Positions 1 through 13,200 of a stretch of 64,000 nucleotides of DNA are shown here, piece by piece. Every line of letters starts with the position of its first letter. Within the stretch, counting starts at the first letter, position 1. The position numbers were made by a program, and so were the translations under genes. The DNA lies in assembly GCA_013398055.1 (NCBI GenBank), contig VZRS01014158.1:309611-373610 (forward strand), given 5' to 3'. Source of the DNA: Ifrita kowaldi (taxonomy: Eukaryota > Chordata > Aves > Passeriformes > Cinclosomatidae). Under the pieces are notes generated by a model. The model worked only from the letters and a program-made list of their open reading frames with translations, searched no databases and was not told where the DNA came from.

Positions 1-2100
1 GAGGCCCTTTGTGTGTGCCCTGTGTTTTGTTTGGGAGATTACTCTGCCCTCATTTTCAGAGTTTCCCAGTATCTGTGAGAGCTGGAAACTTCCCTGAAGC
101 GGAGCCTCTTGCTGGTTCATGTTTCTCTTGGGATGGCAGCATGGTGCAGAAGCACAAGCAAAGCTGTATTCATGGTGCAGCTGTGAGTATGATCAGAAGC
201 CAGATGTGCCAGAGAAAAACTGGAACACACAGAGGGAGAACAGTGTGAGTGAAGGTGTAGTCATTTGGAGAGGGGAGCAACAGGGAGTGTAATACTAGGA
301 ATAAGAGTGGTATTAGGGTGAGGGAGAGAGGGAGATTATGGCAGAACTGATTGAGAGATTTTGATCACGATATGGTACAGCAAAGGAGGGGAGGTGATGC
401 TTGATGAAAGTAGGAATGAGTCAGCCTGGGACTCCTGGAGGGCAAAATGGTAGTTATCCATGACAGCAGAAATTAGAATTGTCATAGAGCACAGAGGGGA
501 AGATGGAGACAACTACTTATTTGTGCTGTGAATTTATTCTTAACTTGGAAGTATTCTGTGCCATCCTACACCATTTGCTATTTACACAACATTGCAATGA
601 AGGCACAGGTAAGTGACTTTTTTATTATTACTTTTTTCAATGTAATGAGCCTGACATGGTATTTCTGGAGTCTTGAAGCTGCCAGTACTACATTCTGTCT
701 CTGGAAGACAGGAGGTGAAAGAACTTTAGCATAGTGGATGGTTCTTCCTACTGTGACACTATTGGGACTGATCAATTAAGCCACTGAAATATGCTGTGCC
801 CAGGGAACAGAAGAACTGTTGATAATACAATACTTCTGCTGTCTGATTTCAGATGCTTATTTAAGTAATAAATGATTAATCTATTGGGCTCTTGGATTTT
901 GAGCTTTGAAAGAATGTAGATATATGCAAATGGCATAAAAAGATGGACTCTGAGAGTTTATTCAGAGCTCATTCACCCTCTCTGTCCCATGAAGGGTCAG
1001 TCATGTATATGATGCTCCTTCACTCAGTCTATTCTTCAAGATCTCTGGTGGTGGACTCTCCTTCCAAAGCCTCCTTCCTCAAGCAAATCATTTCTCTGGT
1101 TTAAAATTTATACTTTTGAAAAGCTGTTGTGATTCATATCTGTGATCCTTCCTACTGCATCAGAACCCCATTCATTTATCCCTGTCCACCATAAGTGCTG
1201 GTATCAGATTGTCCCCTTTCTCTTTGAAACAGATTTTTGCTTGCTTTTACCATTTTTAATTCCTTTTCAATCTCTCTCTTAGGTTAAACAACATTGAAAG
1301 GCCTCCTAAAATCAAATATTTGGTAAGTGCTTTGTCTACCCTATCCAAGGGGCTTGATATTTTGCTATAAAAGGAAATGAGACTGCTTTGGCAGCAGTTG
1401 TTCTTGAAAAATTAGTGTTGGATGTTATCTTCTTCCTAACTTTGAAGTAATTAAAAATTGTTAGCTTGATAATGTTTTCACAGATGGTATTTTTGGTCTC
1501 TCTCTCTCCCTCTTTCCAGCAATAAATTTTTGTTATTGTTTTAATTTGAAATTCAACTTTGTCTTGTGTTGTCTTTTTGTATAATAATATATATTATGCA
1601 AAAAAAAAGTAACTGAAAATAAACTAAGTGGATTAGCTCATTGTTCCAATAATGTGGCGTTCTGAAGTCTTTCTGTGGTACTGGCATTCTCATTTCTTTT
1701 TAAGGAATTTTTAATTTTGAAATTCTTATATATATATACATATATATATATATATACGTATCCAAGTAAGTAGGTTGTATGTTTTCTTTGTCAAGATACC
1801 TTGCATACTTGGCTGCACAGAGAACATAATTTCAGTGATAGAGCTTTTCATTTTTTTCTTGTTTTAAAAACTGTTTGATTGAGAGGATGTTTTTTTATTT
1901 GCATGCAGTATGTCTTTGCTTGCAAGTTTCATTGTTTAGAAATACAGCATGATAGTCTATAAATAAAAGTAAGTGGGATGAGTTAACACACACTAGTGAG
2001 GAATTTCAGGCTTCTATTTTAGCCAAAGGGAATGTAAAAGTTTGGTCTAACACCTAAAAAAATCTTTTTGAGAGTATAGCAGTCACAGTATAGGCAACTG
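1..2100. other. intergenic, no gene seen
   Basis: AT-rich sequence with only short chance frames and a TA repeat. No element beyond that is supported. Confidence 0.8.
1727..1756. repeat. (TA)n simple repeat
   Basis: About 15 alternating TA units with one CA interruption, intergenic. Confidence 0.9.
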
Positions 2101-2147
2101 TTCTTTTTCCTTTTTTCTTCTTCTTCTTCTTTATTTTTTTTCTTGTA
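2101..2147. repeat. polypyrimidine tract with TTC units
   Basis: Nearly pure T/C, including TTCTTCTTCTTCTTCT. It sits immediately left of a CR1 3' end. Confidence 0.85.
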
Positions 2148-2164
2148 TTTGTTTTAATAAATTC

Positions 2165-2270
2165 ACATAATCACAGAATATTCTGAATTGGAAGAGACCC
2201 ACAAGGATGATCAAAGTCCCACTCCTGACCCTACGCAGGACAAACCCAAGAATCACAAATGCCAACAGCC
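2165..2270 (-). mobile_element. short CR1 3'-end fragment (minus orientation)
   Basis: The plus strand reads ATAATCACAGAATATTCTGA then TTGGAAGAGACCCACAAGGA and CCCACTCCTGACCCTACGCA. This is the reverse complement of a CR1 terminus. It is about 105 bp. Confidence 0.85.
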
Positions 2271-3360
2271 ATGTTGGAAACAAAGTTATCAATCCTCTGC
2301 TTTGGATTTTTGGTTGGTTGGTTGGTTGATTGGGTGGTTTTTTTTTTTTAATCTTCTAATTTATTCAAAGATACTAATCAGTTGCTACTGGTTCTACTAC
2401 TTACGTTCAAACGGGCCATGTTTGCCATTCAGTAAAGTATATACAGTTGTCTCTGTTGGCCTAATCTTTGGCAAAACTGAGTTTCAAAAGATGGATGGGA
2501 TCAGATCAGATAAAATTGGACAGCACACATTTCAGATTCACAGTATTTCCATATCCAGTATCCGCACATCAGTTCCTGGGAGTTTTCTGTTCAGCTAAAG
2601 TATATTCTAGCTCTGAAGCTGAAGATCTTGGACAAACCCTAGGATATCAGACTTTCTCAGTTCTTTGTGGGTAGCAGCAACCCTTTTGTATAGGATCACA
2701 GGAATTTTGTAATGGTCTTGGCTGGAATTTTTCTTTTGTTATGCCAGGTTGTTGGTCACACTTTGACTGTGCTCCATGGAGATGGACTGGAATTCTCTGG
2801 GATACATCCCACTGTAGAAATGAAAGATGCTATAAACAGCAATATTGAATATTTGGAAGAAGAAAAGGCTTTCTGTGTTTAGGGCTATGCGGGAACAGGA
2901 TGTGAGATAATTAGCCATAATATATGGCCATATTGTTTCCTCGGCAAGAAATGGGGTGGGTGTTATCCTTCATGGAGATACCATTATTTAATTATTCCAA
3001 GAATTCCCAAGAGCATTTTGCAAATATCCTGATACTGTGCTGTGATGAACCACATTTATTCACAGTCTTAAGACAAAAAGTCCTCAGAGCTTTTAACACT
3101 AGTATGTACATACCTCACAATTTCTACCAAAAATCCAACAGTGCACTCCTTAGCAAAAATAGCCACCATTCTTTCCTTGTTCCAAATTATTAGTTCTAAT
3201 TTGTGGGATGATGATCTGTCCAACCAATTTAGTCCACTGAATTTAAGCTGAACCATGCTACATAATGTTTCTCTTCACCACCCCGAACAGGCTTACTGGT
3301 TTCATTCAAAGTTGGTGTGACAACAGGTTGAGATAAATATTGTTTAAAGTGTTGGGTGTA

Positions 3361-3486
3361 AGTACCACCCTTCATCTTAGAAGAACTATAGGACACAGCT
3401 GAATAAAAGCAAAGTTAAATTAAAGTACCACCCTTCGTCTTAGAAGAACTATAGGACACAGCTGAATAAAAGCAAAGTTAAATTAA
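3361..3486. repeat. 63-bp tandem duplication, two copies
   Basis: Copies at 3361-3423 and 3424-3486 start AGTACCACCCTTC and differ at one base (A in the first, G in the second, within TTCRTCTTAG). No known family was recognised. The high identity points to a recent duplication. Confidence 0.95.
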
Positions 3487-3584
3487 AGGCACACATGGGC
3501 TTGAACTGATTGGATGGAAAGGTTTTGCTATGGGACTGTGTGTGACAGAGTGAGAGAAGGATGAGAGGGAATGAAGTTAACTGA

Positions 3585-3632
3585 TGTCATGGTTTAACCC
3601 CAGCCAGCAGCCAAGCCCCAGGCAGCTGGACT
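3585..3632 (+). mobile_element. remnant resembling the start of an avian endogenous retroviral LTR
   Basis: TGTCATGGTTTAACCCCAGC and the following CAGCAGCCAAGCCCC match from memory the 5' end of an LTR family common in neoavian genomes. Only about 48 bp is recognisable, and no retroviral gene is present. Identification is by recall only. Confidence 0.5.
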
Positions 3633-6589
3633 CCATAGATGGAGGAACTGCTCTTTACTGTGTGCCAGAACTTGTGGACATCAACAAACTTAGCAAAGAG
3701 CGTTCCTTCCCTATCTTCTTTTCTTTTTTTGCTTACCTCAAGGGATGAAAACATCTCATCTATGAAGAGTTTATGCAGTCTGAACCATAGTGGAGAACAT
3801 TATAATACGGCAATCTGATAGCCTTGTTTCATGTGAGTCAATATTTTTGTACTCACATGAATATCTAAAAGATTTTTATTTTTTAAACAGATGCAAAATG
3901 TCCATTAGTTGATTTTTTTACATGACAGATATGGACAGATTGATTTTTCTGAAATTCCTTATTTACCCTTGAGAGGTTAAGAACACTCTTTGGCCTTTGC
4001 TGGTTCTACTACAGAAGAACTACTTATATTTCATTTAAAATGCTGAATCTTTATCACAGATTTTCTAAAGTACTGATTAACTACTACAGTTGAAAGGTGC
4101 TTTGAAATCTTCATCTTCCTTAGTTGTCCAGCATGTTGAATCCTGCAGTGTCCTTTGCCCTTTCTTGAGATTTTGAATACACCAGATTTCTCAAAAATTT
4201 CCTGCACTTGCCACTCTTCCTGTTGAGGAAATCTGTGTCCATAACTTTATGGTTTAGCAAGTGGCAGTAGCAGGATGAGCAGGAGTCTCTGAAATCCAAC
4301 CTACCTTGCCATCAAGTTGTGGTGCAAGACAAGTTAAAGAACATGATGCAGAACAGTGTCTCCAGGAAATGTCTGTCTTTTCGTACCAAGAGACATTACC
4401 TTCCCCTCCTGCCTAATCTGTCCCTCTCCCAAAGACTTCAATTTTTGAAAAAAAAACCCCAACCACACACAATACAAATAAATCCCAAACTGATGGTTCT
4501 TTACAATAATCTGCCATGCAGTTTGAAACATTGTTTCTGCTCTCTGTTGTGACCTGGTAACCATCAGCAAAATGGAAAAGCAGATAACCAGAGATGGTAA
4601 TACCTTCTTTGATTGCTCCACATGAGTCAGTCAAGCTTGTCTGGAAGTACCCAGAGAGGACAGAACATAATCCATGTTCACTTTTGGTAATGTTTTGGTG
4701 AGGTGGTGATGAGAAGAATTGATTTTACTTAATTGTTTTGATTTTGAGATAGTTAATTTCATCTTTTCAGTAAGTCTGAGTCAGCCAAGCCTGTTGATTC
4801 CCTGTGATGGTTGCATGGCTCTTCTTCACAGAAGGCAGAAAACAGAAATGTAATTAAGTGTCTCAGAGGTGGAAAAAAGAGTTGCTCTGTGGCAGCAGCT
4901 CTCAGGGGCTGGATAGCTTCTTGGAGGACTTTCTTCTATTAACTACTTTTAGAGTCATGTATGTTTCTTTAAATGCATTCAGAAAATGTCACATCCTAAG
5001 CACAACAGGCAATAATCCAAGTGACTAAAATAAGAACAAAACTTGGCCACAACTTTAAAAATAATAATTTTAGGCTTCAGATTATTTGCTGTATAGCTCA
5101 CATGAATTGCATCAATTGCCAACACCATCACCATCAGCTTTTCCAAACAGTCGTTTAGTTTTGTATTATTATCAAATACTTTATCTTGATAGCATAATTA
5201 GTGATTTACTGCACCCAAACTGGGCTATGTTATTACAGTCCCTAGACAGTAATCCCTGGCTGATCACCCAGCAGAGTCAGCCGAGAGGTTGCTAGCTAAT
5301 GGTCCAATACAAACTGAAGTGCTGTTCGCTATCTAATAAACACATTTGTTCATAGCACACTCGCTAATAAGGGCACCACTAAAAAGAACATCCCTTAATC
5401 ACATATAATACCATTGGAGTATTTTTAGTGCATACTAAACAATTTTTTTACCCAAAAGGAGAACTAAGCATCCACTCTACTAAAAGTACACCCCACTTAA
5501 GACGCTCTGAGAACAGTATGTTCAAAATCGTGTTGAAATTAATTATTTCTGACATTTTCCCCAAAATAACACTTTAACAAGCCTCTGCTTGTCTGCAGCT
5601 GCTCGGGATGACATTATGGAAGAAGGCAGCTAGGTGGAGGACTTGTTAATGTTATGGTGCTCACATTCATGCAGCTACCATCGAGGCTGGGCTAGAGGAG
5701 GTGTTAGCTTCATGCTCTGAGAAGAGTAATTTTGTTGAATTGCTGAGATTACCCACATGTTATAAAACTAAGGAGAAATATAGTCATTTACTAGGTCCAT
5801 CATCACATGCTTTGGGTTTGTCCTAGGCTGTTTTGATTTATTTTGTTCTATAGTTACATTAAAAAATATTCTTGTCACTTAAACCAGGATTTTTTCCAGT
5901 GAAGCTTTTTCCACCTGAAGTTTGCTTGTCCTTTGTATTTCAAATGCTGAAAGAAAAATTTAGCCAAAACTCTAAGCACTTTCACACCTGTAAATACTAG
6001 CTAAAAATAGGGAAGTAACCTTCCCAATAATAATTCTGTGACTTGAGCACCTTCTGATACCCCTCTGCTGCAGTCTTGCTGCAGTCTCCCACCAGAGCCA
6101 TGTGGCACACTGCAGGCTGTGGGGCCCCTGTCCCTGCTGCTCTCAGCTCTGCGCGGCAGAACAGCGAGGCTGTCATGGTATGAGCACATCACACAAGCAA
6201 GGCTCATAGGACACAGAGGTGGAAGATAAAGTTTGGAGTAATGTCTGAAAGGAAAAGCCATAATCTCTTCAACAGACCCAGCAGATAAAAAGAGGGACTG
6301 GCTTGTAATTATCATATAATGTCAGAAATCAGAAGGGATCTGAGCCATCAAACCCAATTAGCCAGCTATTGAAGGAAAGAACATCTTAATTATGTTCTTC
6401 CCCCAACACCTTGCTGCTGCCATAGACCTGTTTAGGTGGAGTGCCTGCAGGTAACTGCTCTCATTGCCCACAACTCCTTAGTGAGATGTTGTCCTTCGTG
6501 GTCTGTGTTTTCTTTTTGCACTGGATATATCCTTGTGATATGCCCACATAGGATGGTTGTGTATCCATTTGTTTATCAGACAGAATTCA
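3633..6589. other. intergenic, no gene seen
   Basis: Unremarkable sequence between LTR-like and CR1 remnants. A 104-codon minus-strand frame (6001-6315) has no recognised similarity. Confidence 0.8.
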
Positions 6590-7228
6590 GAGAATCACAG
6601 AGTCCTTGTGGTTGGGAGGGACCTCTAAAGGTCTTCTGGTCCAACCTCACCTTGCTCACAAAGGGTCACTTAAAGCTGGTTGCCCAAGACCATGTCTAGA
6701 TGGCTTTTGAATATTCCAGAGATGGAATGCCCAGTCTCCCTGGGCAACCAGTGCCCTGATATTCAGAGGGAACCAGCTGTGTTTCAGGTTGTGTCCGTTG
6801 TAATGGATTCTGTCTCTGGGTACCCTTGAAAAGAGCCTGGCTCCATCCTCTTTACACTTTCCCTTTGTACCCACTGATGAGGTCCCACCGAGCCTCCTCT
6901 TCTCCAGGCTGGACAGTCCCAGATCCCTTGGCCTTGCCTCATATGTGAGGTGCTCCAGTCCCTTCATCTTCTGTGTGGTCCTTAGCTAGACTCCCTCAAA
7001 TAGCTCAATACCACTCTTGTAGTAGGGAGCCCAGAACTGGACACAGCACTCCAAGTGTAGCCTCCCCAGTGCTGAGCTGAAGTGAAGGATCATCTCCCTC
7101 AACCTGCTGGCAGTACTTTGCCTAACACTTGCCTTCTTCGCAGCAAGGCAACTTTGCTGGCTCATGTTCAACTGGGTGTCCATCAGGACCTTCACAGCCT
7201 TTTCTACCAAGCTGCTTTCGAGCAAGAG
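6590..7228 (-). mobile_element. CR1 LINE fragment (minus orientation)
   Basis: The plus strand begins AGAATCACAGAGTCCTTGTGG then GGGAGGGACCTCTAAAGGTC, the reverse complement of a CR1 3' end. It continues through GGCAACCAGTGCCCTGATAT, CTCCAGGCTGGACAGTCCCA, AGAACTGGACACAGCACTCC and GTGTCCATCAGGACC, all CR1 3' region landmarks in reverse. It is about 640 bp. Minus-strand frames of 103 and 104 codons inside are decayed LINE sequence. A 21-nt A run (7232-7252) adjoins its right end. Confidence 0.93.
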
Positions 7229-7231
7229 TGC

Positions 7232-7252
7232 AAAAAAAAAAAAAAAAAAAAA
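7232..7252. repeat. A21 homopolymer next to a CR1 copy
   Basis: Twenty-one consecutive A on the plus strand, followed by GAAAAAGAAAATG. It adjoins the truncated (5') side of the minus-strand CR1 at 6590-7228. Confidence 0.9.
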
Positions 7253-10200
7253 GAAAAAGAAAATGCAATCAAATAGAAGAGTTGTTCTATAAATTTCCAA
7301 ATTTACAAAGGAGCTAAGTAGATCCTATTAATGCCATCTTCCCAGGTTAGTGAAAAGGAAGAGTTCTAAAGTGTGAATAAAATAGCCCCGTTTCTGCTGA
7401 TGGTGCATGTTATATATTTTGTAGCTATTCATAACACTGAGCTATTAATGACCTGCTCAATTCAGCATTTAAATTGTGACTGAGTCCATACCTGATCTGT
7501 GACAAACTTTGTGTTTTCAAATATTGGGGTACACTGCCCAATAACATTCTAAGCACATAGCCTAAGGGTGTTTATTTTTGCCGACCAACTTCTTTCCAGC
7601 TGCTTTAAAGTCTATAATACAAGTGGTAAAGAGACTTCAAATAAAATTTTGTACCTTTTTAACAAAATTGAGATCCAGCACTGAGACTGCACCTCTCCAG
7701 CAGAGAGATGTTTCATGTTCAGCCAACTCCTCCAGAATGTTGGATGTGTTGAATGTTCTCTAGCCCTGCAAACTCACTGTTTCTATGATGCCATTTTCCC
7801 TATCACAGCATCAAAATATTAGCTCATGTGGGAGGTTAGTGTTGTGGTGGTCTGGAGAGCCCTGCTGCCCATGAAAGCAATTATTCTGCTTCCCCTGCTT
7901 GCTGATCATCTTTCCAAAAGACTTACAGAATAGGTGGGGAACCATTCTAAGGCTGAGACAAAATTACCAGATGGCAGCTGCTGGCTCTGGATGCTTCTTT
8001 TGTTTTGTGGTGGGAGTGATGGACAGCCTTCTTGTGCCACTGCTCAAAGCCATGCAACAAGCTCTCTGGAGAGGCTGTTCCTGAGGTGGCCCTGGAGCAA
8101 GCTGGATCCCTGGACTTGAATGAGGCAAGAAGAAAACTCCTGTCAGCCAGCTTGTGCATGCTCCCCATCCCTTTCTTCCTCCTGGCTCCTGGGAACCCTT
8201 CCTGTGGCAGTAGTTTGTGGGGATTTCTGTGCTAGTTTTTGTAACGCAGATTTCTAAGTTTTAGAGGAAAAATGTGGATTTTCATTTGATTCTGAACTGA
8301 CTGATAATTCTCGAAAATGTTAAATAGAAACAAAACCTGTGTATGCTAGCTACAGTTGTCCATATTTTCTCAAACTTTAGTTACCTGGATAATTGTGAGA
8401 AACGATGCAAAGTCCTTTTTGAATAGGACCTCTTCCCCAAATGAGCACCAGGATGAGCAGTTGGCAAACCCCATCAGAGAACCTTCCTGGGGCAGCTCCT
8501 GTAAAGCAGGCAGCAAGCAGCTGTCGTGCGCCTGCAGCCGCACAACCAGCCGCATGGTGGAGCTAGGTTTAAGGAGAAGGAGGTCAAAGCATCCCAGGAG
8601 ATGCTCCTTCTGGCTTCGGGAGGAGACATGCTGCCTCCCAGAGTGCTGGCAGGTTTCCTGCTTGTTGTCTCCCAGACGTAAATGATCAGTAGGCTTTCAA
8701 ATAGAGAGCAAACGCACAGAGAAAAAGCAGTTGTCAACAGGGAAGAGGTTAGCAAGCTCTTCAGCAAAGCTAAACAGCGAGATTGAGTGCCAGTGAGCAC
8801 AGGACCCCGGCTACACACTTGCCTGCTGCAATGAAAACATAAGATTAGGGGAAAAGTTTAATTTTCTAGATGTCGAATATCGTGACTAATTTCCACCAAA
8901 AAACCGTATTTCGTCAGGATCTAAAACACAGCCCATGACTCGGAATAAGGCTGCAGTTTTTTTCTGTGGACATTGCTAGCTGTGAATGAGAGGTTTAACT
9001 GAGAACTGAGCAGTAGTATTCTGCATTTCCAGAAAAAAAAAAAAGGGAGGGATTACTGCAGCAACTCCTTTCAGACAACTCTTCTGTTAACTGCAATGAA
9101 ATCAGTTCAAAATAAATTGTCATGTTAAGTATCAGTTAACCACACCATTTGAAGGAGATACGGAATTTCTCTCTCCTGATGGAGTTTGCCAGCAGGCAGG
9201 CAGGAGAAGCTGTAGGTGGCACCATGGCACCCTGCGGGAGGTGCTGGGCAGTTCTGACTCATAACTGAGCTGGTGAACAGAAACCACAGACTCGGTGGAG
9301 ACGCCACTTTCATGGAACGTTGCAATCTCCCTCCCTCAAGCAGCCGTCCTGGCCTCTATACATTACCCAACCCTGGCTTTCCTCACCAGATAACCACTTA
9401 TTCACCCTCTTCCTTCCACCCACCGCAAACACTTCATTGTACAGCACCGATACCACTGGGTTTTGCTGTAGATTTATTCCAGTTATCCTTTTTTAGAGAG
9501 GGCTAAAATCTGTGATTGAGCACAATGATTGTCCCTTAGGGAAAGGGACAGCCAAAGATATTATTAGTTCCTATTAAGTGGCGATGCCAAAACTTCACAG
9601 GATCAGGTTTTATATGACCGGATATATTCAGCAATTTAGCAGTACTGTAAGTGAGGATGTGCATCATTTCCTGGGATTGTCAAGCCTTTGATGGAACTCT
9701 TGGAATGCAGTGAATAATATTATTACAATACTGTACTTTCTTAAACATAGTGGGCATAATTAAAGTCCCACCCACAGAGGTCAGATCCATCTGACTCACT
9801 ATTGTTAAGAGTTAAGAGACTTCCATTTATTTTAACAATGGTTTGTTTAGAATATGAAGTCAATGAATTTCTTGCCTTTGTGGAAGGTGTCATTTTACTA
9901 CGTCAGGGACAATGTGGAGTTCTGGAGTAAAGCTATAAATAGAGTACAGATACTATTGGATCTGGCTGTCACTTAACAAAAGTTAAATCTGCTTTGATTA
10001 AATCAGTGAAATTATTATTTGCATCAGTGTATTATCTGGTCTGGTATATTTAGAATGGGTCCATACCTTTAAAGGTAGGATTGCTAAACGAATAACAGTG
10101 TAGACTATATGAAACAATAACACTTTCAAAAATTCTGGGGTTTTAGGTATTTTGCTTACTCCTTTCATCACAGTTAACTAGATTAGAGAAAAAATTATAT

Positions 10201-13200
10201 TCCTCGTTTTTATGTCAGTTTTACCATCTGGAGCTTTTGCAGAAGCACAGAACTGATGCACTGTATTTGTATCAAGCATTGCACTGGGACTTTTAAGGGG
10301 ATCCCATCAGGAGAAAAAGAGTTAAAACTATTCTTACCAATAACAGCAAAATAATTATTAATTAAAGCCATTTGCAAAAAACAATCTCTGTTTTTCAGCT
10401 GATTAGTCTATGGATTTGATAGCTGTCTATGAAAAATTAGTTTCATGAGTTTGCTGATATGGCCACTTAGATCCAGATCTTCAGAGGCATTTTGGTTTGG
10501 AAATCCAGGGCAAGCCTGCTGCTTGTGTTTATTATTAGGAGCCTAAATAACTTTGTGGAGTCAGACATTAGTCCTGCTAATGGTAACTCCTTAATCTGTA
10601 CCTAACTCTGTTACTTTGAACAGTCTGGTTTTCAAGCTTAAAAAGAAAAACGGGGAAAACCAAAACTTCTTTTTCGCTCTTAAAATACGGAAAGAGGGCT
10701 GAAAGGTTCCATCCAGTGGTAGTCTTTCCACACAGAAGCTCATGCTCCTGCAGATGCTTTTGCAGGGTGACCTACCCAAGGTGCAGGGATGGACAGAACA
10801 GTCAACAGCTGCAGTGGGGATGCAGGTCAGCAGCCCTCCTCACCTTCTCAGTGAGAGAACCACAAAGCGGCAAAAAAGCAGCAATTCCAGGCAATGCATC
10901 TTCTAGCTTTCTTAAGGCAAAGAACTGAAGCACCACAGAGGCCTGACATCTCTGAAGGAGATGTTCTGTAACCCTGCAAACCCAATCTGCTCCACTGCCC
11001 ACCACATGCCATCCCCATTGTTTCCCTTGGGGAAGCTTAGGTTTGGCAGTGCTTGTCCCCATCATCACCACGTGCTTGGTGGTCAAACCATCACCTTGCT
11101 CCTGTCCATGTTTACTGGTAACGGAATGAGGAGCAGACTTAATCAGCTGGGGCTGCAAGTATATGTTATACTACTGTTCTTTCATACTTGCATGAGAGAA
11201 ACACATCAGCACATATTGCTGCATGTGGTACTGGTGAATGTTCTGGATAACCAAGGCAAAAGATGCTGGCAGCATCTGGCAGTATGAACGGCCAAGATGC
11301 AAAGGAGTAGAAGGGACAGTGTTTGAAAGTCAATTCTCAAGTCATTGTACAGATCTCTGCAATTTTCTCCTCAAGCTGAAGGCAAGAGGACAGGGTTCAA
11401 CACAACACTGGAATGAGTCCAGGTTTCATTCATGATTGATTTTGCTGTCTTGCTTACATAACCCACCTAATCCTGCCTCCTAGCTTGGTAAATCACAGCT
11501 TGCAGTGCTCTTCTTAGGCATCAGAGGATCGTGATGAAAGCAAATCTCATTACCCATCAGCAGTGCAAGAGATAGAAAATGGAAAGTAAAGAGAATTATA
11601 ATGTTGCCACCTCTGTGGAATCAGTTTTGTCTCCATTTTTGTCCAGTATTAACTGTTAGACACACAAATGCACTGTGCCAGGGTGGTGGTAAATGAGGTA
11701 GGAGTTGGACTGCAGGATTTTTTGTGACCAGAGGAGCCCAGATCTCAGGCTGAAGGTGTGGGATTAGTGAGTCAGGGGCCATGCTTATTCCAGTGTCCCC
11801 AGTTAAGCCTTCAAGTAAGTAGGCAGGATTTACAAAGAGATATTGAACCTTCCAGAATAATACTCTTACTGACATAGCTTGGCCAATAATATCAATGTGA
11901 GGAACTTAAAAATATGCTCTTATTTATTGATCTAAGCGGGAGATGAACTCTTCTGGCAATTTATTCGCAGTGGGAAGACGGAGTATCTGGGACATCTGAC
12001 CTTGTACACCCTCCCTTGGTACTGGGGAGGTGCAGGTTTGTCTTTCATTCTTTTGTGCAAAAACAAGGGCAGTGCTGAAAATATTTGGGGCAGGAGGGGG
12101 AGGAGGCAAGGCTGGCCTTTAATTCAGTCACTTCAGCCACTAAGTTACATGAGTAACTTTGGTCTTGTTTCTTCAGACAATTGGGCTTTTTTCTTACGGT
12201 AATTTGCTGGGATTGAAATAGACTACGGCCAAACAGGCCCCTGGAGAGGAAGGGGAAGGGTGAGCAGAAGAAGCACTAGGGTGGCAGTCATTCACAGGAG
12301 GCTTTAATCCTCAGTGTGTCTGAAGAAGTGAGGCTAGCTAAATGTTGGCTGTCCTCCAACAAACTGCTCCTGGAAAACTGCTCTCCTGGGGAAGGGTTGA
12401 ATTAGGTGTTCAAACCAGCCCCTGCAGGCCTCAAAGATGAAGTAAAGTAGGGTCTACTATGGAGACAGCACCATTTTTCCTAGGCCTTCTTTTGCTGAGA
12501 GCTGAATCCAACCCTTGACAAAGCAGGGACATGGGATCATTGCTCCAGCCTGCAAATGATGGATGGAAGCAATGTTGTCAGAGCACGCATGACCCCATCT
12601 CTCTTTGACCAGTTCTGATTAGGAACCTTGTGTTTTGCAGCAGTAGCAGAACAAATGCAATCAGGAAGGCCATGTGAAATCAATTTTTGTTTAATTATTC
12701 ATTGCATATTTCTATGCTGTACTGAGAAAATAATTCCAAACCCTGTAGTACCCAGCTACTTTCAGCTGCTTTCCTGAAGGCAAGCATGTGACTCTGGTTT
12801 CAATTGCTACTGTAAATATACAATTATTTATAAACTACCTCAGTGGGACCATATGGTCTTCTTTTGAATAAAAATGCACAGACGGAGCTGAAAAAAATCA
12901 GTGAAAGAGAGGCATAGTAAATTGATAGGTAGCAAACCATCTGCTCCCATGTTTGAGTGATGTTATAACAAACTGCAGGAGGCACAGCTAAGACTGTAGA
13001 GTCAACTCCTTCTTGGTGTTTGTGGATGTTCCGCCTCGTATCAATTTTGTGTTGTCATTTGCTCCAGCGATATATCAGGAAAGCCATATTGGCTACCTTC
13101 TCCATGCCTGGGACTAACAGCCTTCTGTGGTTTCTCTTGCATATGCCTACCCAGTGAACACCCATCAATTTGATTTAAGTTGCTTTGACTTTTGCTAGGT

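Noticed and set aside
6656..7300. Two minus-strand frames of about 103 codons
   Set aside because: They lie within a decayed CR1 copy; no intact LINE protein remains.
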